64,000 nucleotides of DNA from Vibrionales bacterium SWAT-3. GTDB lineage: Bacteria; Pseudomonadota; Gammaproteobacteria; Enterobacterales; Vibrionaceae. The stretch covers positions 16,557 to 80,556 of the forward strand of contig AAZW01000019.1 of the NCBI GenBank assembly GCA_000169995.1. Direction: 5' to 3'. The notes under the pieces are model-generated. The model was given only the letters and a program-made list of their open reading frames with translations. It was not told where the DNA came from and made no database searches. Every line of letters starts with the position of its first letter. The first letter of the stretch is position 1. Of this stretch, positions 45,944 to 59,044 are shown piece after piece. Made by a program: the position numbers and the translations under genes.

Positions 45944-47491
45944 ATGAACGATCAAGTGATAATTTTTGATACGACTTTACGTGACGGCGAGCAGGCTCTA
46001 GCTGCAAGCCTGACAGTAAAAGAGAAGTTACAAATTGCTTATGCACTTGAAAGACTGGGTGTGGACGTAATCGAAGCTGGCTTCCCAGTGTCATCACCAG
46101 GTGATTTTGAGTCAGTACAAACCATCGCAAAAAACATCAAAGATAGTCGTATCTGTGCCCTTTCTCGTGCGGTAGCGAAAGATATCGATGCAGCAGCTGA
46201 AGCGTTAAAAGTGGCTGAGCAGTTCCGTATTCATACCTTTATTTCTACTTCAACAGTACACGTACAAGACAAGCTTCGTCGCAGCTACGATGACGTGGTT
46301 GAAATGGCAGTCAAAGCCGTTAAACACGCACGTAACTACACTGATGATGTTGAGTTTTCTTGTGAAGATGCAGGTCGTACGCCTATCGATAATCTATGTC
46401 GCATGGTTGAAGCTGCTATCAACGCAGGCGCAAAAACCATCAATATTCCAGATACAGTGGGCTACACAGTGCCTAACGAGTTTGGCGGTATTATCAAAAC
46501 GCTATTTGACCGTGTACCAAACATCGATCAAGCGATCATCTCTGTTCACTGTCACGATGATTTAGGCATGTCGGTTGCTAACTCAATCGCAGCGGTACAA
46601 GCGGGTGCTCGCCAAGTTGAAGGTACCATTAACGGCATTGGTGAGCGTGCGGGTAACTGTTCTTTAGAAGAGATCGCAATGATCATCAAGACTCGTCAAG
46701 AGTTATTAGGTGTTCATACCGGCCTAGACCACCAAGAGATCCACCGTACCAGTAAGTTGGTGAGCCAGCTTTGCCACATGCCGATTCAAGACAACAAAGC
46801 GATCGTTGGTGCTAACGCATTCAGCCACTCTTCAGGTATCCACCAAGATGGCATGCTAAAGAACAAAAACACTTACGAGATCATGACTCCTGAGTCTATT
46901 GGCTTGAAAAACAAAGCATTGAACTTAACAAGCCGTAGTGGTCGTGCTGCTGTTAAGAGCCACATGGACGCAATGGGTTACAAAGACAACGAGTACAGCC
47001 TAGATTCATTGTACGAAGACTTCTTGAAGCTTGCTGACCGTAAAGGCCAAGTCTTCGATTACGACTTAGAAGCACTAATGCACTTCGCAAACCTACGTGA
47101 CGAAGATGACTTCTATAAACTTAACTACCTAAGCGTACAATCTGGTAGTGTAATGTCTACAACCAGCATCAAGCTGCAATGTGGTGATGAAGAGAAATGC
47201 GAAGCGGCTGTAGGTAATGGCCCAGTTGACGCACTATACCAATGTATCTACCGCTTAACTGGCTACGAAATAGTACTAGATAAGTTCGACCTAACCGCAA
47301 AAGGTGAAGGTGAAGACGGTTTAGGCCAAGCTGACATTATTGCAAACTATAAAGGTCGTAAGTACCACGGCACAGGCGTTTCAACTGACATCGTTGAAGC
47401 TTCTGGTCAGGCGCTATTGCACGTTATCAACAGCATTCAACGTGCAGACACCATTGCTGAAATGAAGCAGCAAAAAATCGCAACAGTTTAG
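45944..47491 (+). CDS. leuA: 2-isopropylmalate synthase
   Basis: LeuA condenses acetyl-CoA with 2-oxoisovalerate, the first leucine-specific step. The 515-residue product has the DmpG/HMGL-like TIM barrel ([33 protein letters not shown] with metal His residues; [11 protein letters not shown]) and a C-terminal regulatory domain, where leucine feedback inhibition acts in the family. It starts at ATG 45944 after AAGGAAG and is controlled by the leuL attenuator. Confidence 0.97.
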   Translation: MNDQVIIFDTTLRDGEQALAASLTVKEKLQIAYALERLGVDVIEAGFPVSSPGDFESVQTIAKNIKDSRICALSRAVAKDIDAAAEALKVAEQFRIHTFISTSTVHVQDKLRRSYDDVVEMAVKAVKHARNYTDDVEFSCEDAGRTPIDNLCRMVEAAINAGAKTINIPDTVGYTVPNEFGGIIKTLFDRVPNIDQAIISVHCHDDLGMSVANSIAAVQAGARQVEGTINGIGERAGNCSLEEIAMIIKTRQELLGVHTGLDHQEIHRTSKLVSQLCHMPIQDNKAIVGANAFSHSSGIHQDGMLKNKNTYEIMTPESIGLKNKALNLTSRSGRAAVKSHMDAMGYKDNEYSLDSLYEDFLKLADRKGQVFDYDLEALMHFANLRDEDDFYKLNYLSVQSGSVMSTTSIKLQCGDEEKCEAAVGNGPVDALYQCIYRLTGYEIVLDKFDLTAKGEGEDGLGQADIIANYKGRKYHGTGVSTDIVEASGQALLHVINSIQRADTIAEMKQQKIATV

Positions 47492-47579
47492 GAACCCAAT
47501 AACAGAGCCCTAGAGCCGATGTTGTTGGCTTTAGGGACAAAATTTAAAACGAGCCAAATAGCTCAGTAACAAGAATTAA

Positions 47580-48680
<1,101 letters not shown>

Positions 48681-48790
48681 GCGTAACGCTCTAAGCAAGT
48701 ACATAAGAATAATATCAAGCCAAGTCATCCAAAGTGCCTGACTTGGCTAGAAACAAACACTGGGACTGATGCTCCCAAGGAAGAAAAGCT

Positions 48791-50203
48791 ATGTCGACAA
48801 ACCAGCAAGCCAAAACCTTATACGAAAAAGTTTACGACGCGCACGTTGCAGTAGCAGCGGAAGGCGAAAACCCGATTCTTTATATCGACCGTCACCTAGT
48901 TCATGAAGTAACGTCACCTCAAGCCTTTGATGGCCTACGTGAAAAAGGCCGTAAAGTTCGCCAAGTAGGCAAGACTTTCGCGACCATGGATCACAACGTT
49001 TCGACTCAAACCAAAGACATCAATGCATCAGGTGAGATGGCTCGTATCCAAATGGAAACGCTATCAAAAAACTGTGAAGAGTTTGGTGTAACGCTTTACG
49101 ACCTAAACCACAAATACCAAGGTATTGTGCACGTAATGGGCCCTGAACTAGGTATTACTCTTCCGGGTATGACTATCGTATGTGGTGACTCGCACACTGC
49201 AACACACGGTGCATTGGGCTCATTAGCATTTGGTATCGGTACTTCAGAAGTTGAGCACGTTCTAGCAACTCAAACGCTAAAGCAAGCTCGCGCTAAAACC
49301 ATGAAGATTGAAGTAAAAGGCAAGGTTGCTCCGGGCATTACAGCCAAAGATATCGTGCTAGCGATCATCGGTAAAACAACAGCGGCTGGCGGTACTGGCT
49401 ACGTGGTTGAATTCTGTGGTGAGGCGATTACCGACCTTACAATGGAAGGCCGCATGACGGTATGTAACATGGCTATCGAGTTGGGCGCTAAAGCAGGTCT
49501 AATTGCACCGGATGAAACCACCTACGAATACATCAAAGGCCGTAAGTTATCTCCAGAGGGTGAAGAGTTTGAAGCAGCCGTTGAATACTGGAACACACTA
49601 AAAACCGATGCTGACGCAGAGTTTGATGCTGTAGTAACTCTAGAAGCCGCAGACATCAAACCGCAAGTCACTTGGGGTACTAACCCTGGTCAGGTAATTT
49701 CTGTTGATGCACCTATCCCTGCACCAGAAAGCTTCGCAGACCCTGTTGAAAAAGCATCGGCTGAAAAAGCACTGACATACATGGGCTTAGAAGCGGGTAA
49801 GTCTCTATCAGATTACAACGTGGATAAAGTGTTTGTTGGTTCTTGTACTAACTCTCGTATCGAAGACATGCGTGCAGCCGCTGCAGTTGCGAAAGGTCGC
49901 CAAGTTGCAAAACATGTACAAGCGCTTATCGTTCCGGGCTCTGAGCAAGTAAAAGCGCAAGCTGAAGCTGAAGGTTTGGATGTTATCTTCAAAGAAGCCG
50001 GTTTTGAGTGGCGCCTACCAGGTTGTTCTATGTGTCTTGCAATGAACAACGACCGTCTTGGTCCACAAGAGCGCTGCGCTTCTACATCAAACCGTAACTT
50101 TGAAGGTCGTCAAGGCCGTGATGGTCGTACGCACCTAGTTAGCCCTGCAATGGCGGCCGCAGCCGCGATCGCAGGTCACTTCGTCGATATTCGTGAACTT
50201 TAA
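48791..50203 (+). CDS. leuC: 3-isopropylmalate dehydratase large subunit
   Basis: LeuC binds the [4Fe-4S] cluster and with LeuD isomerises 2- to 3-isopropylmalate. The 470-residue product has the aconitase-family blocks [37 protein letters not shown] and [13 protein letters not shown]; the Cys residues in CTNSR and CSMC are the cluster ligands. It is followed by leuD after 14 bp. Confidence 0.97.
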   Translation: MSTNQQAKTLYEKVYDAHVAVAAEGENPILYIDRHLVHEVTSPQAFDGLREKGRKVRQVGKTFATMDHNVSTQTKDINASGEMARIQMETLSKNCEEFGVTLYDLNHKYQGIVHVMGPELGITLPGMTIVCGDSHTATHGALGSLAFGIGTSEVEHVLATQTLKQARAKTMKIEVKGKVAPGITAKDIVLAIIGKTTAAGGTGYVVEFCGEAITDLTMEGRMTVCNMAIELGAKAGLIAPDETTYEYIKGRKLSPEGEEFEAAVEYWNTLKTDADAEFDAVVTLEAADIKPQVTWGTNPGQVISVDAPIPAPESFADPVEKASAEKALTYMGLEAGKSLSDYNVDKVFVGSCTNSRIEDMRAAAAVAKGRQVAKHVQALIVPGSEQVKAQAEAEGLDVIFKEAGFEWRLPGCSMCLAMNNDRLGPQERCASTSNRNFEGRQGRDGRTHLVSPAMAAAAAIAGHFVDIREL

Positions 50204-50217
50204 TTAGAGGATTTAAC

Positions 50218-50820
50218 ATGTCAGGTTTTCAACAACACACCGGATTAGTCGTTCCTCTAGATACGGCCAACATTGATACTGATGCGATCATTCCAAAGCA
50301 GTTCCTACAGAAAGTGAACCGCATTGGTTTTGGTAAGCACTTATTCCATGACTGGCGCTTCCTAGACGATGCTGGCGAACAGCCAAACCCAGAATTCGTG
50401 ATGAATGCTCCGCGTTACCAAGGCGCTTCAATCCTGCTTGCTCGTGAAAACTTTGGTTGTGGTTCATCTCGTGAACACGCACCTTGGGCACTTGCTGATT
50501 ACGGTATCCAAGTGATGATTGCGCCAAGCTTTGCAGACATCTTCTACGGTAACTCAATCAACAACCAAATGGTTCCTGTGCGCCTAACAGATCAGGAAGT
50601 AGATGAGATCTTCCAATTCGTAGAAGCGAACGAAGGCGCAGAAGTTACCGTTGATCTAGAAGCAATGAAAGTAAGCGCAAATGGTAAAGAGTACTCGTTT
50701 GAAATTGATGAGTTCCGTCGTCATTGCCTACTGAACGGTTTAGACAACATCGGCCTAACGCTGCAGCACGCTGATAAGATTTCTGCGTATGAAGAGAAGA
50801 TTCCAAGCTTCCTAAAATAA
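50218..50820 (+). CDS. leuD: 3-isopropylmalate dehydratase small subunit
   Basis: LeuD is the aconitase swivel-domain subunit that completes the LeuC active site. The 200-residue product shows [20 protein letters not shown] and the motif [20 protein letters not shown] lies just before the ATG. It is the last gene of the leu operon, followed by a terminator. Confidence 0.97.
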   Translation: MSGFQQHTGLVVPLDTANIDTDAIIPKQFLQKVNRIGFGKHLFHDWRFLDDAGEQPNPEFVMNAPRYQGASILLARENFGCGSSREHAPWALADYGIQVMIAPSFADIFYGNSINNQMVPVRLTDQEVDEIFQFVEANEGAEVTVDLEAMKVSANGKEYSFEIDEFRRHCLLNGLDNIGLTLQHADKISAYEEKIPSFLK

Positions 50821-50856
50821 AGAAGCCTTGCAATAGAAAAGCAGTATCAAAGTTCG

Positions 50857-50886
50857 AAAAGGTTGGCTTAGCGCCAACCTTTTTTA
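50857..50886 (+). terminator. Intrinsic terminator of the leu operon
   Basis: AGGTTGGC-tta-GCGCCAACCT stem (one bulge) followed by TTTTTATTT, 40 bp past the leuD stop. Confidence 0.92.
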
Positions 50887-51003
50887 TTTGGTTCAGCCTT
50901 AGCTTAAAGTATCTACCAAACTCTGATCTGTTATTTAACTGACGAGCTATGAAAGAAAACCGTAAAGCAAAAGGTCTTAGTAGTCAGCTATCAGGAGAAT
51001 GCC

Positions 51004-51786
51004 ATGAAACAACTACTCGTTATTATCAGCCTACTTTTTTCAACCTTAGCTTGGTCGGCACCGAAATCTGAACTATGGACGTACTGGAATCAAAGCAATG
51101 AGACCAACTCAGAACAGGTTTCTCATCAAAGCTGGCAGCAATTCCTCGATAGCTATTTGGTTAAACAGGGGCAAAATACTCTAGTTCGTTATCAAGCAGT
51201 GACCGACACAGATAAAACAAAGCTAAAGCAATACATCAAGCAGTTAGAGCAGGTAAACTCACTCGAGTACTCAAAAGCAGAGCAGTACGCTTACTGGGTC
51301 AACCTATACAATGCAGTGACTGTTGATTTGATTCTCGATGCATACCCAGTTAAATCTATCACCAAGCTCGGCGGCCTATTTAGTTTTGGTCCATGGGGAG
51401 ATGATGTTGTCGTCGTCAACGGTAAATCACTGACACTCAACGACATTGAACACCGCATCTTAAGACCGATATGGCAAGATCCGCGTACACACTACGCCGT
51501 AAACTGTGCCAGCTTAGGGTGTCCAAACCTCCAACCTCAAGCCTTTACGTCTGACAACACAGAGACTTTACTAGAACAAGCAGCCTCTGAGTTTATTAAT
51601 AGTGATAAAGGTGTTCTGATTAAAGGGAATAAGACCCAACTATCATCGATTTATGAGTGGTTCGACGTAGATTTTGGTAACCAACAGCAACTGATTCAAC
51701 ACTTAGACCAATATCGAACTAAGTCAGTACCGCGTGCTAACAAAATCAGCTATGACTACGACTGGTCACTAAACCAAGCAAAATAG
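51004..51786 (+). CDS. DUF547 secreted protein
   Basis: A 260-residue exported protein with a signal peptide (MKQLLVIISLLFSTLAWSA, cleaved near SAP). The DUF547 core shows AYWVNLYNAVTVDLILDAYP, then NDIEHRILRPIW and the conserved HYAVNCASLGCPNLQPQAF, whose Cys and His residues are typical of the family. The biochemical role is unknown. GGAGAAT precedes the ATG. It stands alone between the leu operon and a convergent gene. Confidence 0.88.
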   Translation: MKQLLVIISLLFSTLAWSAPKSELWTYWNQSNETNSEQVSHQSWQQFLDSYLVKQGQNTLVRYQAVTDTDKTKLKQYIKQLEQVNSLEYSKAEQYAYWVNLYNAVTVDLILDAYPVKSITKLGGLFSFGPWGDDVVVVNGKSLTLNDIEHRILRPIWQDPRTHYAVNCASLGCPNLQPQAFTSDNTETLLEQAASEFINSDKGVLIKGNKTQLSSIYEWFDVDFGNQQQLIQHLDQYRTKSVPRANKISYDYDWSLNQAK

Positions 51787-51814
51787 CTTGCTGCCAGTTG
51801 CTCACAACTACAAC

Positions 51815-51851
51815 AAAAAAGAGGCTAATGGTTTACTAACCCCTAGCCTCT
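51815..51851 (-). terminator. Intrinsic terminator between DUF547 and DUF924 genes
   Basis: GAGGCTA (51821) pairs with TAGCCTC (51844) around a 16-base loop. The T-run is strong on the minus strand, serving the DUF924 gene; it may also work weakly on the plus strand. Confidence 0.8.
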
Positions 51852-51878
51852 CTTCATCTTTTTGACTGTGTTCTAGAG

Positions 51879-52424
51879 CTAGAAACTTGAACCAGGCTGC
51901 TGCAAGAACTCAATCTCTTCTGGTGTTGATACTCTATCTAATACTTCATTACGATGGGGATAGCGACCAAAACGCTCAATGATAACCTTGTGCTTAAACT
52001 CAAAATCAAGATTATTTTCTAAGCCAGTTTGAGAAAAAAGTTCAACCGCCTGATCATGAATTAACAGTGACTCACTGTGCATGTAAGGCATGTATAGAAA
52101 GCTTTTCTGCTGCTGGTTAAGCTGATGGTCAAAACCACCTGCGACCGCTTCTTGAGCTAATGCTAACGCCATAGGATCAGCCGAAAATGCGGCAGGGCTG
52201 TTTCTGCCAATGTTTCTTGAAAACTGGTCCAGTACAATAATCTCAGCTAAGCGCCCTTGTGCCGTTTGGCGCCATTCAAACAGCTCCCCCTGAGTTGCAG
52301 CTTGGTGTAAATCCGAGAATCGCTCTTTAATCAAAGCATCGATGTGTTCACCACCAGTAAACCAATCCTTTGGTGTTAGCTCATCAAACCAAAAGCCCAG
52401 AACGTCTTGATAACTGATAGTCAT
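51879..52424 (-). CDS. DUF924 family protein
   Basis: A 181-residue cytoplasmic protein from ATG 52424, chosen for AAAGGAAT just upstream and because MTISYQDVLGFWFDELTPKD is the family's start (an in-frame ATG at 52556 would run through the upstream terminator). Conserved DUF924 blocks are GRLAEIIVLDQFSRNIGRNS and FLYMPYMHSESL, then the closing ERFGRYPHRNEVLDR. It is predicted to be an all-helical TPR-like fold of unknown function. Confidence 0.88.
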   Translation of the reverse strand: MTISYQDVLGFWFDELTPKDWFTGGEHIDALIKERFSDLHQAATQGELFEWRQTAQGRLAEIIVLDQFSRNIGRNSPAAFSADPMALALAQEAVAGGFDHQLNQQQKSFLYMPYMHSESLLIHDQAVELFSQTGLENNLDFEFKHKVIIERFGRYPHRNEVLDRVSTPEEIEFLQQPGSSF

Positions 52425-52440
52425 ATTTATTCCTTTAAAT

Positions 52441-52476
52441 AAAAAAGCCGAGTAACTCCTTCTCATTACTCGGCTT
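52441..52476 (-). terminator. Intrinsic terminator of djlA
   Basis: AAAGCCGAGTAA and its complement form a stem around GAAGG-like loop bases; a T-run follows on the minus strand. It lies between djlA and the DUF924 gene. Confidence 0.88.
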
Positions 52477-52485
52477 TGTATTCGA

Positions 52486-53340
52486 TTACTTAAACCCTTT
52501 AACCTTCTTAATGAGGTCGTAAGCATTCTGAATTTCTTGTGATTTCTCTTTCGCAACGTTCATCATTTCTGGCGGTAGACCTTTGGCCATCAATTTATCT
52601 GGGTGGTGCTCATTCATCAGCTTACGGTAGGCCTTTTTAACTTCCTTACCATCCGCACTTTCACTTACACCTAGAACCTTAAATGCATCGCCCAGTTGGT
52701 TTTGTTGTGATGCTTGTTGCCAACCTGACGATTGCCCTTGATGATGACCGCCGCCGAAGCTTCCGCCCTGCTGTTGAAAACGGAATGCCGCCTCTTGCAT
52801 CTGTAAACGGCGCTCAAGTTGCTCTGCAGAAAAGCCAAGACCTTGAGCAATCTTATGAAGAACCTGACGTTCACTTGGGAGCAAGCTTCCATCAGCAAAT
52901 GCTGCTGATACTTGAAGCTCTAAAAAAAACTGAAGGAGGTCAAAACGTCCACCCGATGAGATTTTTACACGCTCAAGGACGTCACTAAGCGGAAAGTCGC
53001 TCTCTTTTCCTTCGCGGAATGCACCTTGCGCCGCTCTGCGTTGTTCACCATGAAGATTCATACGCTCCATCATAGTAGAAGCCAGTTGAATCTCTTCGCG
53101 AGTTACTTGGCCTTTCGCTTTAGCAACATGTCCCATAACCGCAAATGCAGATTTGAAAAACTCGTTTTGTCTTTCAGCTTGATTTGGGCCACGCCCAAAA
53201 CCATAGGTGTTGAACCCAGATTGGTTCAATCGGCGAGCTTTATCGAATTGGTGTCCTAAAAATAGACCAAAAACTAAACCAAGTGGCCCTCCAAATAGAA
53301 AGCCAAAGAAAGCGCCCAAAATTTTGCCAAATATTTGCAT
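52486..53340 (-). CDS. djlA: Membrane-anchored DnaJ-like co-chaperone DjlA
   Basis: DjlA is a bitopic inner-membrane J-protein that works with DnaK. The 284-residue product has a Gly-rich N-terminal membrane segment (ILGAFFGFLFGGPLGLVFGL), a central TerB-like region (QVTREEIQLASTMMERMNLH; AAFADGSLLPSERQVLHKIA), a Gln/Gly-rich linker and a C-terminal J domain with the HPD motif (KLMNEHHPDKLMA). It is divergent from lptD, as in other gammaproteobacteria. Confidence 0.94.
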   Translation of the reverse strand: MQIFGKILGAFFGFLFGGPLGLVFGLFLGHQFDKARRLNQSGFNTYGFGRGPNQAERQNEFFKSAFAVMGHVAKAKGQVTREEIQLASTMMERMNLHGEQRRAAQGAFREGKESDFPLSDVLERVKISSGGRFDLLQFFLELQVSAAFADGSLLPSERQVLHKIAQGLGFSAEQLERRLQMQEAAFRFQQQGGSFGGGHHQGQSSGWQQASQQNQLGDAFKVLGVSESADGKEVKKAYRKLMNEHHPDKLMAKGLPPEMMNVAKEKSQEIQNAYDLIKKVKGFK

Positions 53341-53489
53341 TATGTGTTCTCTATCTATGAATTTTATCTGAGTAATGCTGTCTGATGATGCTGAATGCTA
53401 ATATTTCCTTTATCATAAGGAAAATGCTTTATTAATTGGATTGATACTAGATCAACCCTTCATCTAGTGACACAGGATAGTTCAACTTC

Positions 53490-55826
53490 ATGCAATCTTT
53501 TTCCCGCACCTTGTTAGCCGCGTCTATAAGTACGGCGTTATACGTGTCGACAACTCAAGCTGAAACAATAACCGATAGTAGTGTGCAGGAAATGCCCTCT
53601 ATAGATCAATGCTTGATCGAGCCCGCTGCAGAAAACGAGACTCAACTACCCGCTCATGTTGAGTCAGATCGCTTAGAGGCTATCAATGGTGACAAGGCAA
53701 TATATTCAGGTGACGTAAGAGTTACGCAAGGAAACAAGACCATCCTTGCTGATAATGTAACCCTTCACCAACAAGAAAACATCGTTGTAGCTGAAGGCAA
53801 CGTAAACTTTAGTGATGGTCAAATTAAATCAATATCAGACAGAGCAACTAATAATCTGACTACTGATGAAATGACGCTAGAAAACACCGACTACGAATTT
53901 CTTTGTGAACCAGGCCGTGGCGATGCCGTTTATATCGCAAAAACAGGTAAAGCGGTTTATGAGATCGAAGATGGCTCGATCACCTCTTGTCCTATCGGTG
54001 ATAACGCTTGGCGGCTGAGAGCATCAAGCATCGATGTCGATCAAGACGAAGAACAAGCCACTTTTTATAACCCACGTTTTGAAATTCAAAGTGTCCCTGT
54101 CTTTTACCTACCATACCTGACTGTTCCTATTGGTGACACACGTAAGACAGGTTTCCTATACCCAACCGTGTCATACGGTTCAAGTGACGGTTTTGAAGCT
54201 GAGATCCCGGTGTATTGGAACTTGGCCCCAAACTACGACTTGGAAACAACGTTTAAGTACATGCAAGAGCGTGGAACGCAACTGAACAGTAAATTCCGTT
54301 ACTTGAGCGATTTCGGCTCCGGTAGCATTAAGTCTGAATACCTACCAGATGATAAAAAATTCAAAGAGAAAGGCGACCGCTGGGGCGCTCAATTAGAGCA
54401 CACTGGGATTTTCCAAGAGTCGTGGTTGTTTGAAGTTGATTACTCCAAAGTCAGTGACATTGATTACTTTACTGACGTTAGCTCAAGTAGTATAGGTAAC
54501 CGTGAAGATGGCCAATTACTTCAAGAAGGTAAAGCAACCTACCGTTCTCACAACTGGGATGCATCTGTACTTGTCCGAGACTTTCAAGTCTTAACAACCA
54601 GTAATAACCTCCCTTATCGTCTAATGCCGCAGCTAGAATACAACTACTACGCGCCTGAGGTTATGGAATATCTAGATTTCGACATGATCAGTCATGTTTC
54701 GATATTTGATACCGACGCAAAAGGCAAACCATCAGCGAACCGTATCCACGTGGAACCAGGTATCACTATACCTGTTGGAAATACTTGGGGTACATGGACG
54801 ACAGAAGCGAGATTACTTGGCACTTATTACCAACAAGACCTTGATGGTGTTGATACTGGTGCAGGTTCTGACTATGAAGGCTTAGAAGAGTCGGTAAGTC
54901 GAGTCATCCCTGAGTTTCGAAGCCATGCCGGTATCGTTCTTGAGCGTGATACCACTATCGTTGGCAACTACACTCAGACACTCGAACCACAGGTTCAGTA
55001 TTTGTATGTACCAGAGCAAGACCAAAGTGATATTGGCCTTTACGACACTACGCTGTTACAAACTGATTATTACGGCTTATTTAGAAGTCGTAAATACAGT
55101 GGTGTAGACCGCATTGCTTCGGCAAACCAAATCAGCTACGGCGCCTCGTCTCGTTTCTTTGATGATGAGTACCGAGAACGCCTCAATATCTCTTTCGGTC
55201 AAATTTTTTATATCGACAAAGATACAAAACAGACTTTAGACAACGACGACTCAGACAAAAAAACTAACTATTCGTCTTGGGCTATTGAAATGGATTTCAA
55301 CTATGATGACTACCTGTTCTACCATGGTGGCGTACAGTACGACATTGATAGCACAGCGATGCAACTTGCAAACAGCACATTAGAATATCGCTTCGCAGGC
55401 GGTTACATACAAACCAACTACCGCTATGTAACAGAAGAGTACATAAATGAAACGGTAGATTTTGACGTATCATCCATAACAAGAGACGGTATTTCACAAG
55501 CGGGGTTACTTGGTGCCTACCAAATTTCACCGAAATGGAGCACAAGTGCTCAATATTTCTACGACTTAACCACACAAGAAGATCTAGAGTGGTTAGCTCG
55601 TTTAAACTACAGATCGGATTGTTGGTACATCGGCTTTACCTATAGTAACCGTTTGACAAATAATATTAGTAACCCAAATACCACACCTGAATACGAAAAC
55701 AACTTCAGTGTGAACTTCGGTATTATTGGCTTTGGTACCAATATCGGCTCTGATTCTGGCGCTATTGGGGAAAGCAGTTCCGATAACTCTCTGAGCTACG
55801 GTCGCCCATTCTTCTTAAATAACTAA
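53490..55826 (+). CDS. lptD: LPS-assembly outer-membrane protein LptD
   Basis: LptD is the outer-membrane barrel that inserts LPS with the help of LptE. The 778-residue product has a signal peptide ([20 protein letters not shown], cleaved after TTQAE), an OstA-like periplasmic jellyroll (about residues 55-220; [20 protein letters not shown]) and a large C-terminal barrel. Four Cys (in DQCLIE, EFLCEP, TSCPIG and SDCWY) are placed to form the two disulphides known for LptD. surA follows 43 bp later on the same strand. Confidence 0.95.
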   Translation: MQSFSRTLLAASISTALYVSTTQAETITDSSVQEMPSIDQCLIEPAAENETQLPAHVESDRLEAINGDKAIYSGDVRVTQGNKTILADNVTLHQQENIVVAEGNVNFSDGQIKSISDRATNNLTTDEMTLENTDYEFLCEPGRGDAVYIAKTGKAVYEIEDGSITSCPIGDNAWRLRASSIDVDQDEEQATFYNPRFEIQSVPVFYLPYLTVPIGDTRKTGFLYPTVSYGSSDGFEAEIPVYWNLAPNYDLETTFKYMQERGTQLNSKFRYLSDFGSGSIKSEYLPDDKKFKEKGDRWGAQLEHTGIFQESWLFEVDYSKVSDIDYFTDVSSSSIGNREDGQLLQEGKATYRSHNWDASVLVRDFQVLTTSNNLPYRLMPQLEYNYYAPEVMEYLDFDMISHVSIFDTDAKGKPSANRIHVEPGITIPVGNTWGTWTTEARLLGTYYQQDLDGVDTGAGSDYEGLEESVSRVIPEFRSHAGIVLERDTTIVGNYTQTLEPQVQYLYVPEQDQSDIGLYDTTLLQTDYYGLFRSRKYSGVDRIASANQISYGASSRFFDDEYRERLNISFGQIFYIDKDTKQTLDNDDSDKKTNYSSWAIEMDFNYDDYLFYHGGVQYDIDSTAMQLANSTLEYRFAGGYIQTNYRYVTEEYINETVDFDVSSITRDGISQAGLLGAYQISPKWSTSAQYFYDLTTQEDLEWLARLNYRSDCWYIGFTYSNRLTNNISNPNTTPEYENNFSVNFGIIGFGTNIGSDSGAIGESSSDNSLSYGRPFFLNN

Positions 55827-55869
55827 TTTTCTTTATTGATAACACATCAGTAAATTTAAAGGATTACAC

Positions 55870-57165
55870 ATGACATTGTGGAAACGCACATTAATCGCTA
55901 TCGCAGCAGCTTGCACCGTATCAACAAGCTTTGCTGATCCAGTTGAGCTCGATAGCGTAAGAGTGATCGTCAACGAGGGCGTGATCTTACAGAGCGATAT
56001 CGATACGTCGATGAAAACTCTACGAGCAAACGCAAAGAAAAGCGGTCAGACATTGCCATCTCAAGACGTGCTTGATGAGCAAGTACTTGAAAAGCTGATT
56101 ATCGATACAATCCAAACTCAAGAAGCAGAGCGTATCGGTGTTCGTATTGATGATGCTCGACTTGATCAAGCGATTGAAGGCATCGCCAAAGACAACAACC
56201 AAACCGTAGAACAGCTCACCGCATCAGTTGCAGAAGAAGGCCTAAGCTACAACGCGTTTCGCGAGCAGGTAAGAAAAGAGATCGCGGCAAGTGAAGCTCG
56301 TAATGCTCTTGTTCGTCGCCGTATCAACATTCTTCCAGCAGAAGTAGACAACCTAGCGGATATCCTTGCTCAAGAGACTAATGCGACGGTGCAATACAAA
56401 ATCGGTCACATTCAACTTCGTTTCAACGATGACCAAACTAAAGAAGAGCTAGAAGCTCAAGCCAAAGAACTTGTTGAAGAGCTTAACTCAGGCAAAGACT
56501 TCAGCACTATGGCTTATACTTACTCTAAAGGCCCTAAAGCATTACAAGGTGGCGATTGGGGTTGGATGCGCAAAGAAGAGATGCCAACCATCTTCGCAGA
56601 CCAAATCAAAATGCAAAATAAAGGCAGCATCATTGGTCCTTTCCGCAGCGGAGTCGGCTTCCACATTCTAAAAATTGAAGATGTGAAAGGCTTAGAGACA
56701 GTAGCAGTTACTGAAGTGAATGCTCGCCATATCCTGATTAAACCAACCGTAATCTTAAGCGATGACGGTGCTAAAGAGCAGCTTGAAGAGATCACTCGTC
56801 GTGTAAATGCAGGCGAAGCAAGCTTTGGAGATATGGCTCAGCAATACAGCCAAGACCCGGGCTCAGCGGTTCAAGATGGCGAACTAGGCTACCAAACACC
56901 GGATTTGTATGTTCCTGAATTCAAACACCAAGTAGAAACACTACCGGAAGGTAAAATTAGTGCACCATTTAAAACCGTTCATGGCTGGCACATTGTCGAA
57001 GTACTGGACCGTCGCGAAGTCGATCGCACTGATTCAGCGTTGAAAAACAAAGCTTACCAAATTTTATTTAACCGTAAGTTCAACGAAGAAGCTGGGGCTT
57101 GGCTGCAAGAAGTACGAGCAAGTGCCTTTGTTGAAATGGTTGAGGACGACCAAGATGACAACTAA
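55870..57165 (+). CDS. surA: Periplasmic chaperone and peptidyl-prolyl isomerase SurA
   Basis: SurA escorts outer-membrane proteins, including LptD, through the periplasm. The 431-residue product has a signal peptide ([20 protein letters not shown]), an N-terminal chaperone domain ([20 protein letters not shown]) and two parvulin domains (about residues 180-280 and 290-390; the second with [10 protein letters not shown] and [16 protein letters not shown]). Its last codons overlap the pdxA start. Confidence 0.95.
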   Translation: MTLWKRTLIAIAAACTVSTSFADPVELDSVRVIVNEGVILQSDIDTSMKTLRANAKKSGQTLPSQDVLDEQVLEKLIIDTIQTQEAERIGVRIDDARLDQAIEGIAKDNNQTVEQLTASVAEEGLSYNAFREQVRKEIAASEARNALVRRRINILPAEVDNLADILAQETNATVQYKIGHIQLRFNDDQTKEELEAQAKELVEELNSGKDFSTMAYTYSKGPKALQGGDWGWMRKEEMPTIFADQIKMQNKGSIIGPFRSGVGFHILKIEDVKGLETVAVTEVNARHILIKPTVILSDDGAKEQLEEITRRVNAGEASFGDMAQQYSQDPGSAVQDGELGYQTPDLYVPEFKHQVETLPEGKISAPFKTVHGWHIVEVLDRREVDRTDSALKNKAYQILFNRKFNEEAGAWLQEVRASAFVEMVEDDQDDN

Positions 57166-58144
57166 ACGTATTGTCATTACCGCGGGTGAACCCGCAGGGA
57201 TAGGACCAGACTTAACTCTGGCGCTATCTCAAGAAAGCTGGCCTCACCAACTTGTGGTTTGTGCAGATAAAAACCTACTCGCGGAACGTGCTGAACTGCT
57301 GGGTATTGAAGTTGAACTGTTAGATTACGACGCTGCAGCATCAAAGCAGCCGCAACGCTCTGGCACACTGGTTGTGAAACACATTCCACTAGCTGAAAGC
57401 GCGGTTGCAGGCCAACTTAACGAAGCCAATGGTCATTACGTATTAAATACTTTAGAAACCGCAGCAATTGGCTGTATGAATGATGAATTTGATGCTATTG
57501 TCACCGGCCCTGTTCACAAGGGTGTAATTAACCGAGCTGGCGTCGCTTTTAGCGGCCATACCGAGTTCTTTGCAGAGAAGTCCAACACGCCACTTGTGGT
57601 AATGATGTTGGCAACAGAAGGGCTGCGTGTTGCATTAGTAACAACACATATCCCACTAGCTGATGTATCTCAAGCAGTGACTGAAGACAGATTAGAGCAA
57701 ATCATTGCGATTCTGAATAAAGATTTGGTCGAAAAATTTGCGATTGAGAAGCCAACTATCTACGTATGTGGTTTGAACCCACATGCCGGTGAAGATGGTT
57801 GTTTAGGGCGTGAAGAGATCGAAACTATCACCCCGACGCTAGAAAAAATTCGTCAAAAAGATGGGATTAATTTGGTTGGCCCTTTGCCAGCAGATACCAT
57901 CTTTAATCAAAAATATTTGCAAGATGCAGATGCTGTTTTAGGTATGTATCACGACCAAGTACTCCCGGTATTGAAATACAAAGGGTTTGGTCGCTCAGTG
58001 AACATCACGCTTGGCTTACCGTTTATTCGCACATCAGTCGACCACGGTACCGCCTTAGACTTGGCCGGGAAAGGCCAAGCCGATACAGGGAGCTTTAGAA
58101 CAGCGCTCACGCACGCCATTGAATTAGTAGAGAAAAAGCAATGA
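57155..58144 (+). CDS. pdxA: 4-hydroxythreonine-4-phosphate dehydrogenase
   Basis: PdxA oxidises 4-phosphohydroxy-threonine for pyridoxal-phosphate synthesis. From ATG 57155 the product is 329 residues, beginning [20 protein letters not shown]; the longer frame from 57122 lies within surA. Metal-ligand His blocks ([23 protein letters not shown]) are present. The ATG overlaps surA by 11 bp and the stop overlaps the rsmA start (ATGA), so surA-pdxA-rsmA are coupled. Confidence 0.96.
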   Translation: MTTKRIVITAGEPAGIGPDLTLALSQESWPHQLVVCADKNLLAERAELLGIEVELLDYDAAASKQPQRSGTLVVKHIPLAESAVAGQLNEANGHYVLNTLETAAIGCMNDEFDAIVTGPVHKGVINRAGVAFSGHTEFFAEKSNTPLVVMMLATEGLRVALVTTHIPLADVSQAVTEDRLEQIIAILNKDLVEKFAIEKPTIYVCGLNPHAGEDGCLGREEIETITPTLEKIRQKDGINLVGPLPADTIFNQKYLQDADAVLGMYHDQVLPVLKYKGFGRSVNITLGLPFIRTSVDHGTALDLAGKGQADTGSFRTALTHAIELVEKKQ

Positions 58145-58956
58145 GAAATGATGTCCACTTAGGACACAAAGCGCGTAAACGTTTTGGTCAAAACTTCCTT
58201 AACGATCCATACATTATTGATGGCATCGTATCGAGCATTAACCCACTACCAGGTCAAAACCTAGTAGAAATCGGTCCAGGCCTTGGCGCAATTACTGAGC
58301 CGGTAGGTAAGCTTGTCGATAAATTTACTGTTATCGAATTGGATAGAGACCTTGCAGAACGTCTTCGTAACCACCCGGACCTCGCTGATAAGCTGACGAT
58401 CCACGAAGGTGATGCGATGAAGTTCGACTTCGAGCAACTTGTTAAACCAAACAACAAGCTTCGTATCTTTGGTAACTTGCCATACAACATCTCGACACCG
58501 CTGATGTTCCACCTTTTTGAATTCCATAAAGACATCCAAGACATGCACTTTATGCTACAAAAAGAAGTAGTGAACCGCTTAGCTGCAGGCCCTGGTAGCA
58601 AAGCATACGGTCGTCTGACGGTAATGGCTCAATATTACTGTAAAGTCACACCAGTACTAGAAGTACCGCCTACGGCTTTCGTTCCGCCACCGAAGGTAGA
58701 CTCTGCAGTTGTGCGTCTTCAGCCATACGAAGTGCTGCCTTACCCGGCTAAAGACCTAAAATGGCTAGATCGTGTATGTCGTGAAGGCTTTAACCAACGT
58801 CGTAAGACAGTTCGTAACTGCTACAAGAGTTTGATTGATAAGGACGTACTAGAAGAGCTTGGCATTAACCCAAGCATGCGCCCTGAGAACCTAACGCTCC
58901 AACAGTTTGTCGATATGGCGAACTGGTTGCACGACAACCACAACGCTGACAAATAA
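58141..58956 (+). CDS. rsmA: 16S rRNA dimethyladenosine transferase RsmA (KsgA)
   Basis: RsmA dimethylates A1518 and A1519 in helix 45 of 16S rRNA during late small-subunit maturation. The 271-residue product has [16 protein letters not shown], the SAM-binding [15 protein letters not shown] and the catalytic [16 protein letters not shown] motif. A terminator follows. Confidence 0.97.
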   Translation: MRNDVHLGHKARKRFGQNFLNDPYIIDGIVSSINPLPGQNLVEIGPGLGAITEPVGKLVDKFTVIELDRDLAERLRNHPDLADKLTIHEGDAMKFDFEQLVKPNNKLRIFGNLPYNISTPLMFHLFEFHKDIQDMHFMLQKEVVNRLAAGPGSKAYGRLTVMAQYYCKVTPVLEVPPTAFVPPPKVDSAVVRLQPYEVLPYPAKDLKWLDRVCREGFNQRRKTVRNCYKSLIDKDVLEELGINPSMRPENLTLQQFVDMANWLHDNHNADK

Positions 58957-58961
58957 AATAA

Positions 58962-58995
58962 AAAGGCTCCTACACTTCGGTTAGGAGCCTTTTTT
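58962..58995 (+). terminator. Intrinsic terminator of surA-pdxA-rsmA
   Basis: AAAGGCTCC and GGAGCCTTTTTT arms around a loop of about 13 bases, starting 6 bp past the rsmA stop. Confidence 0.92.
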
Positions 58996-59044
58996 ATGTA
59001 ATACTTTAATTACATTAAGTATATCAACAACAAAAGGTGCGAAT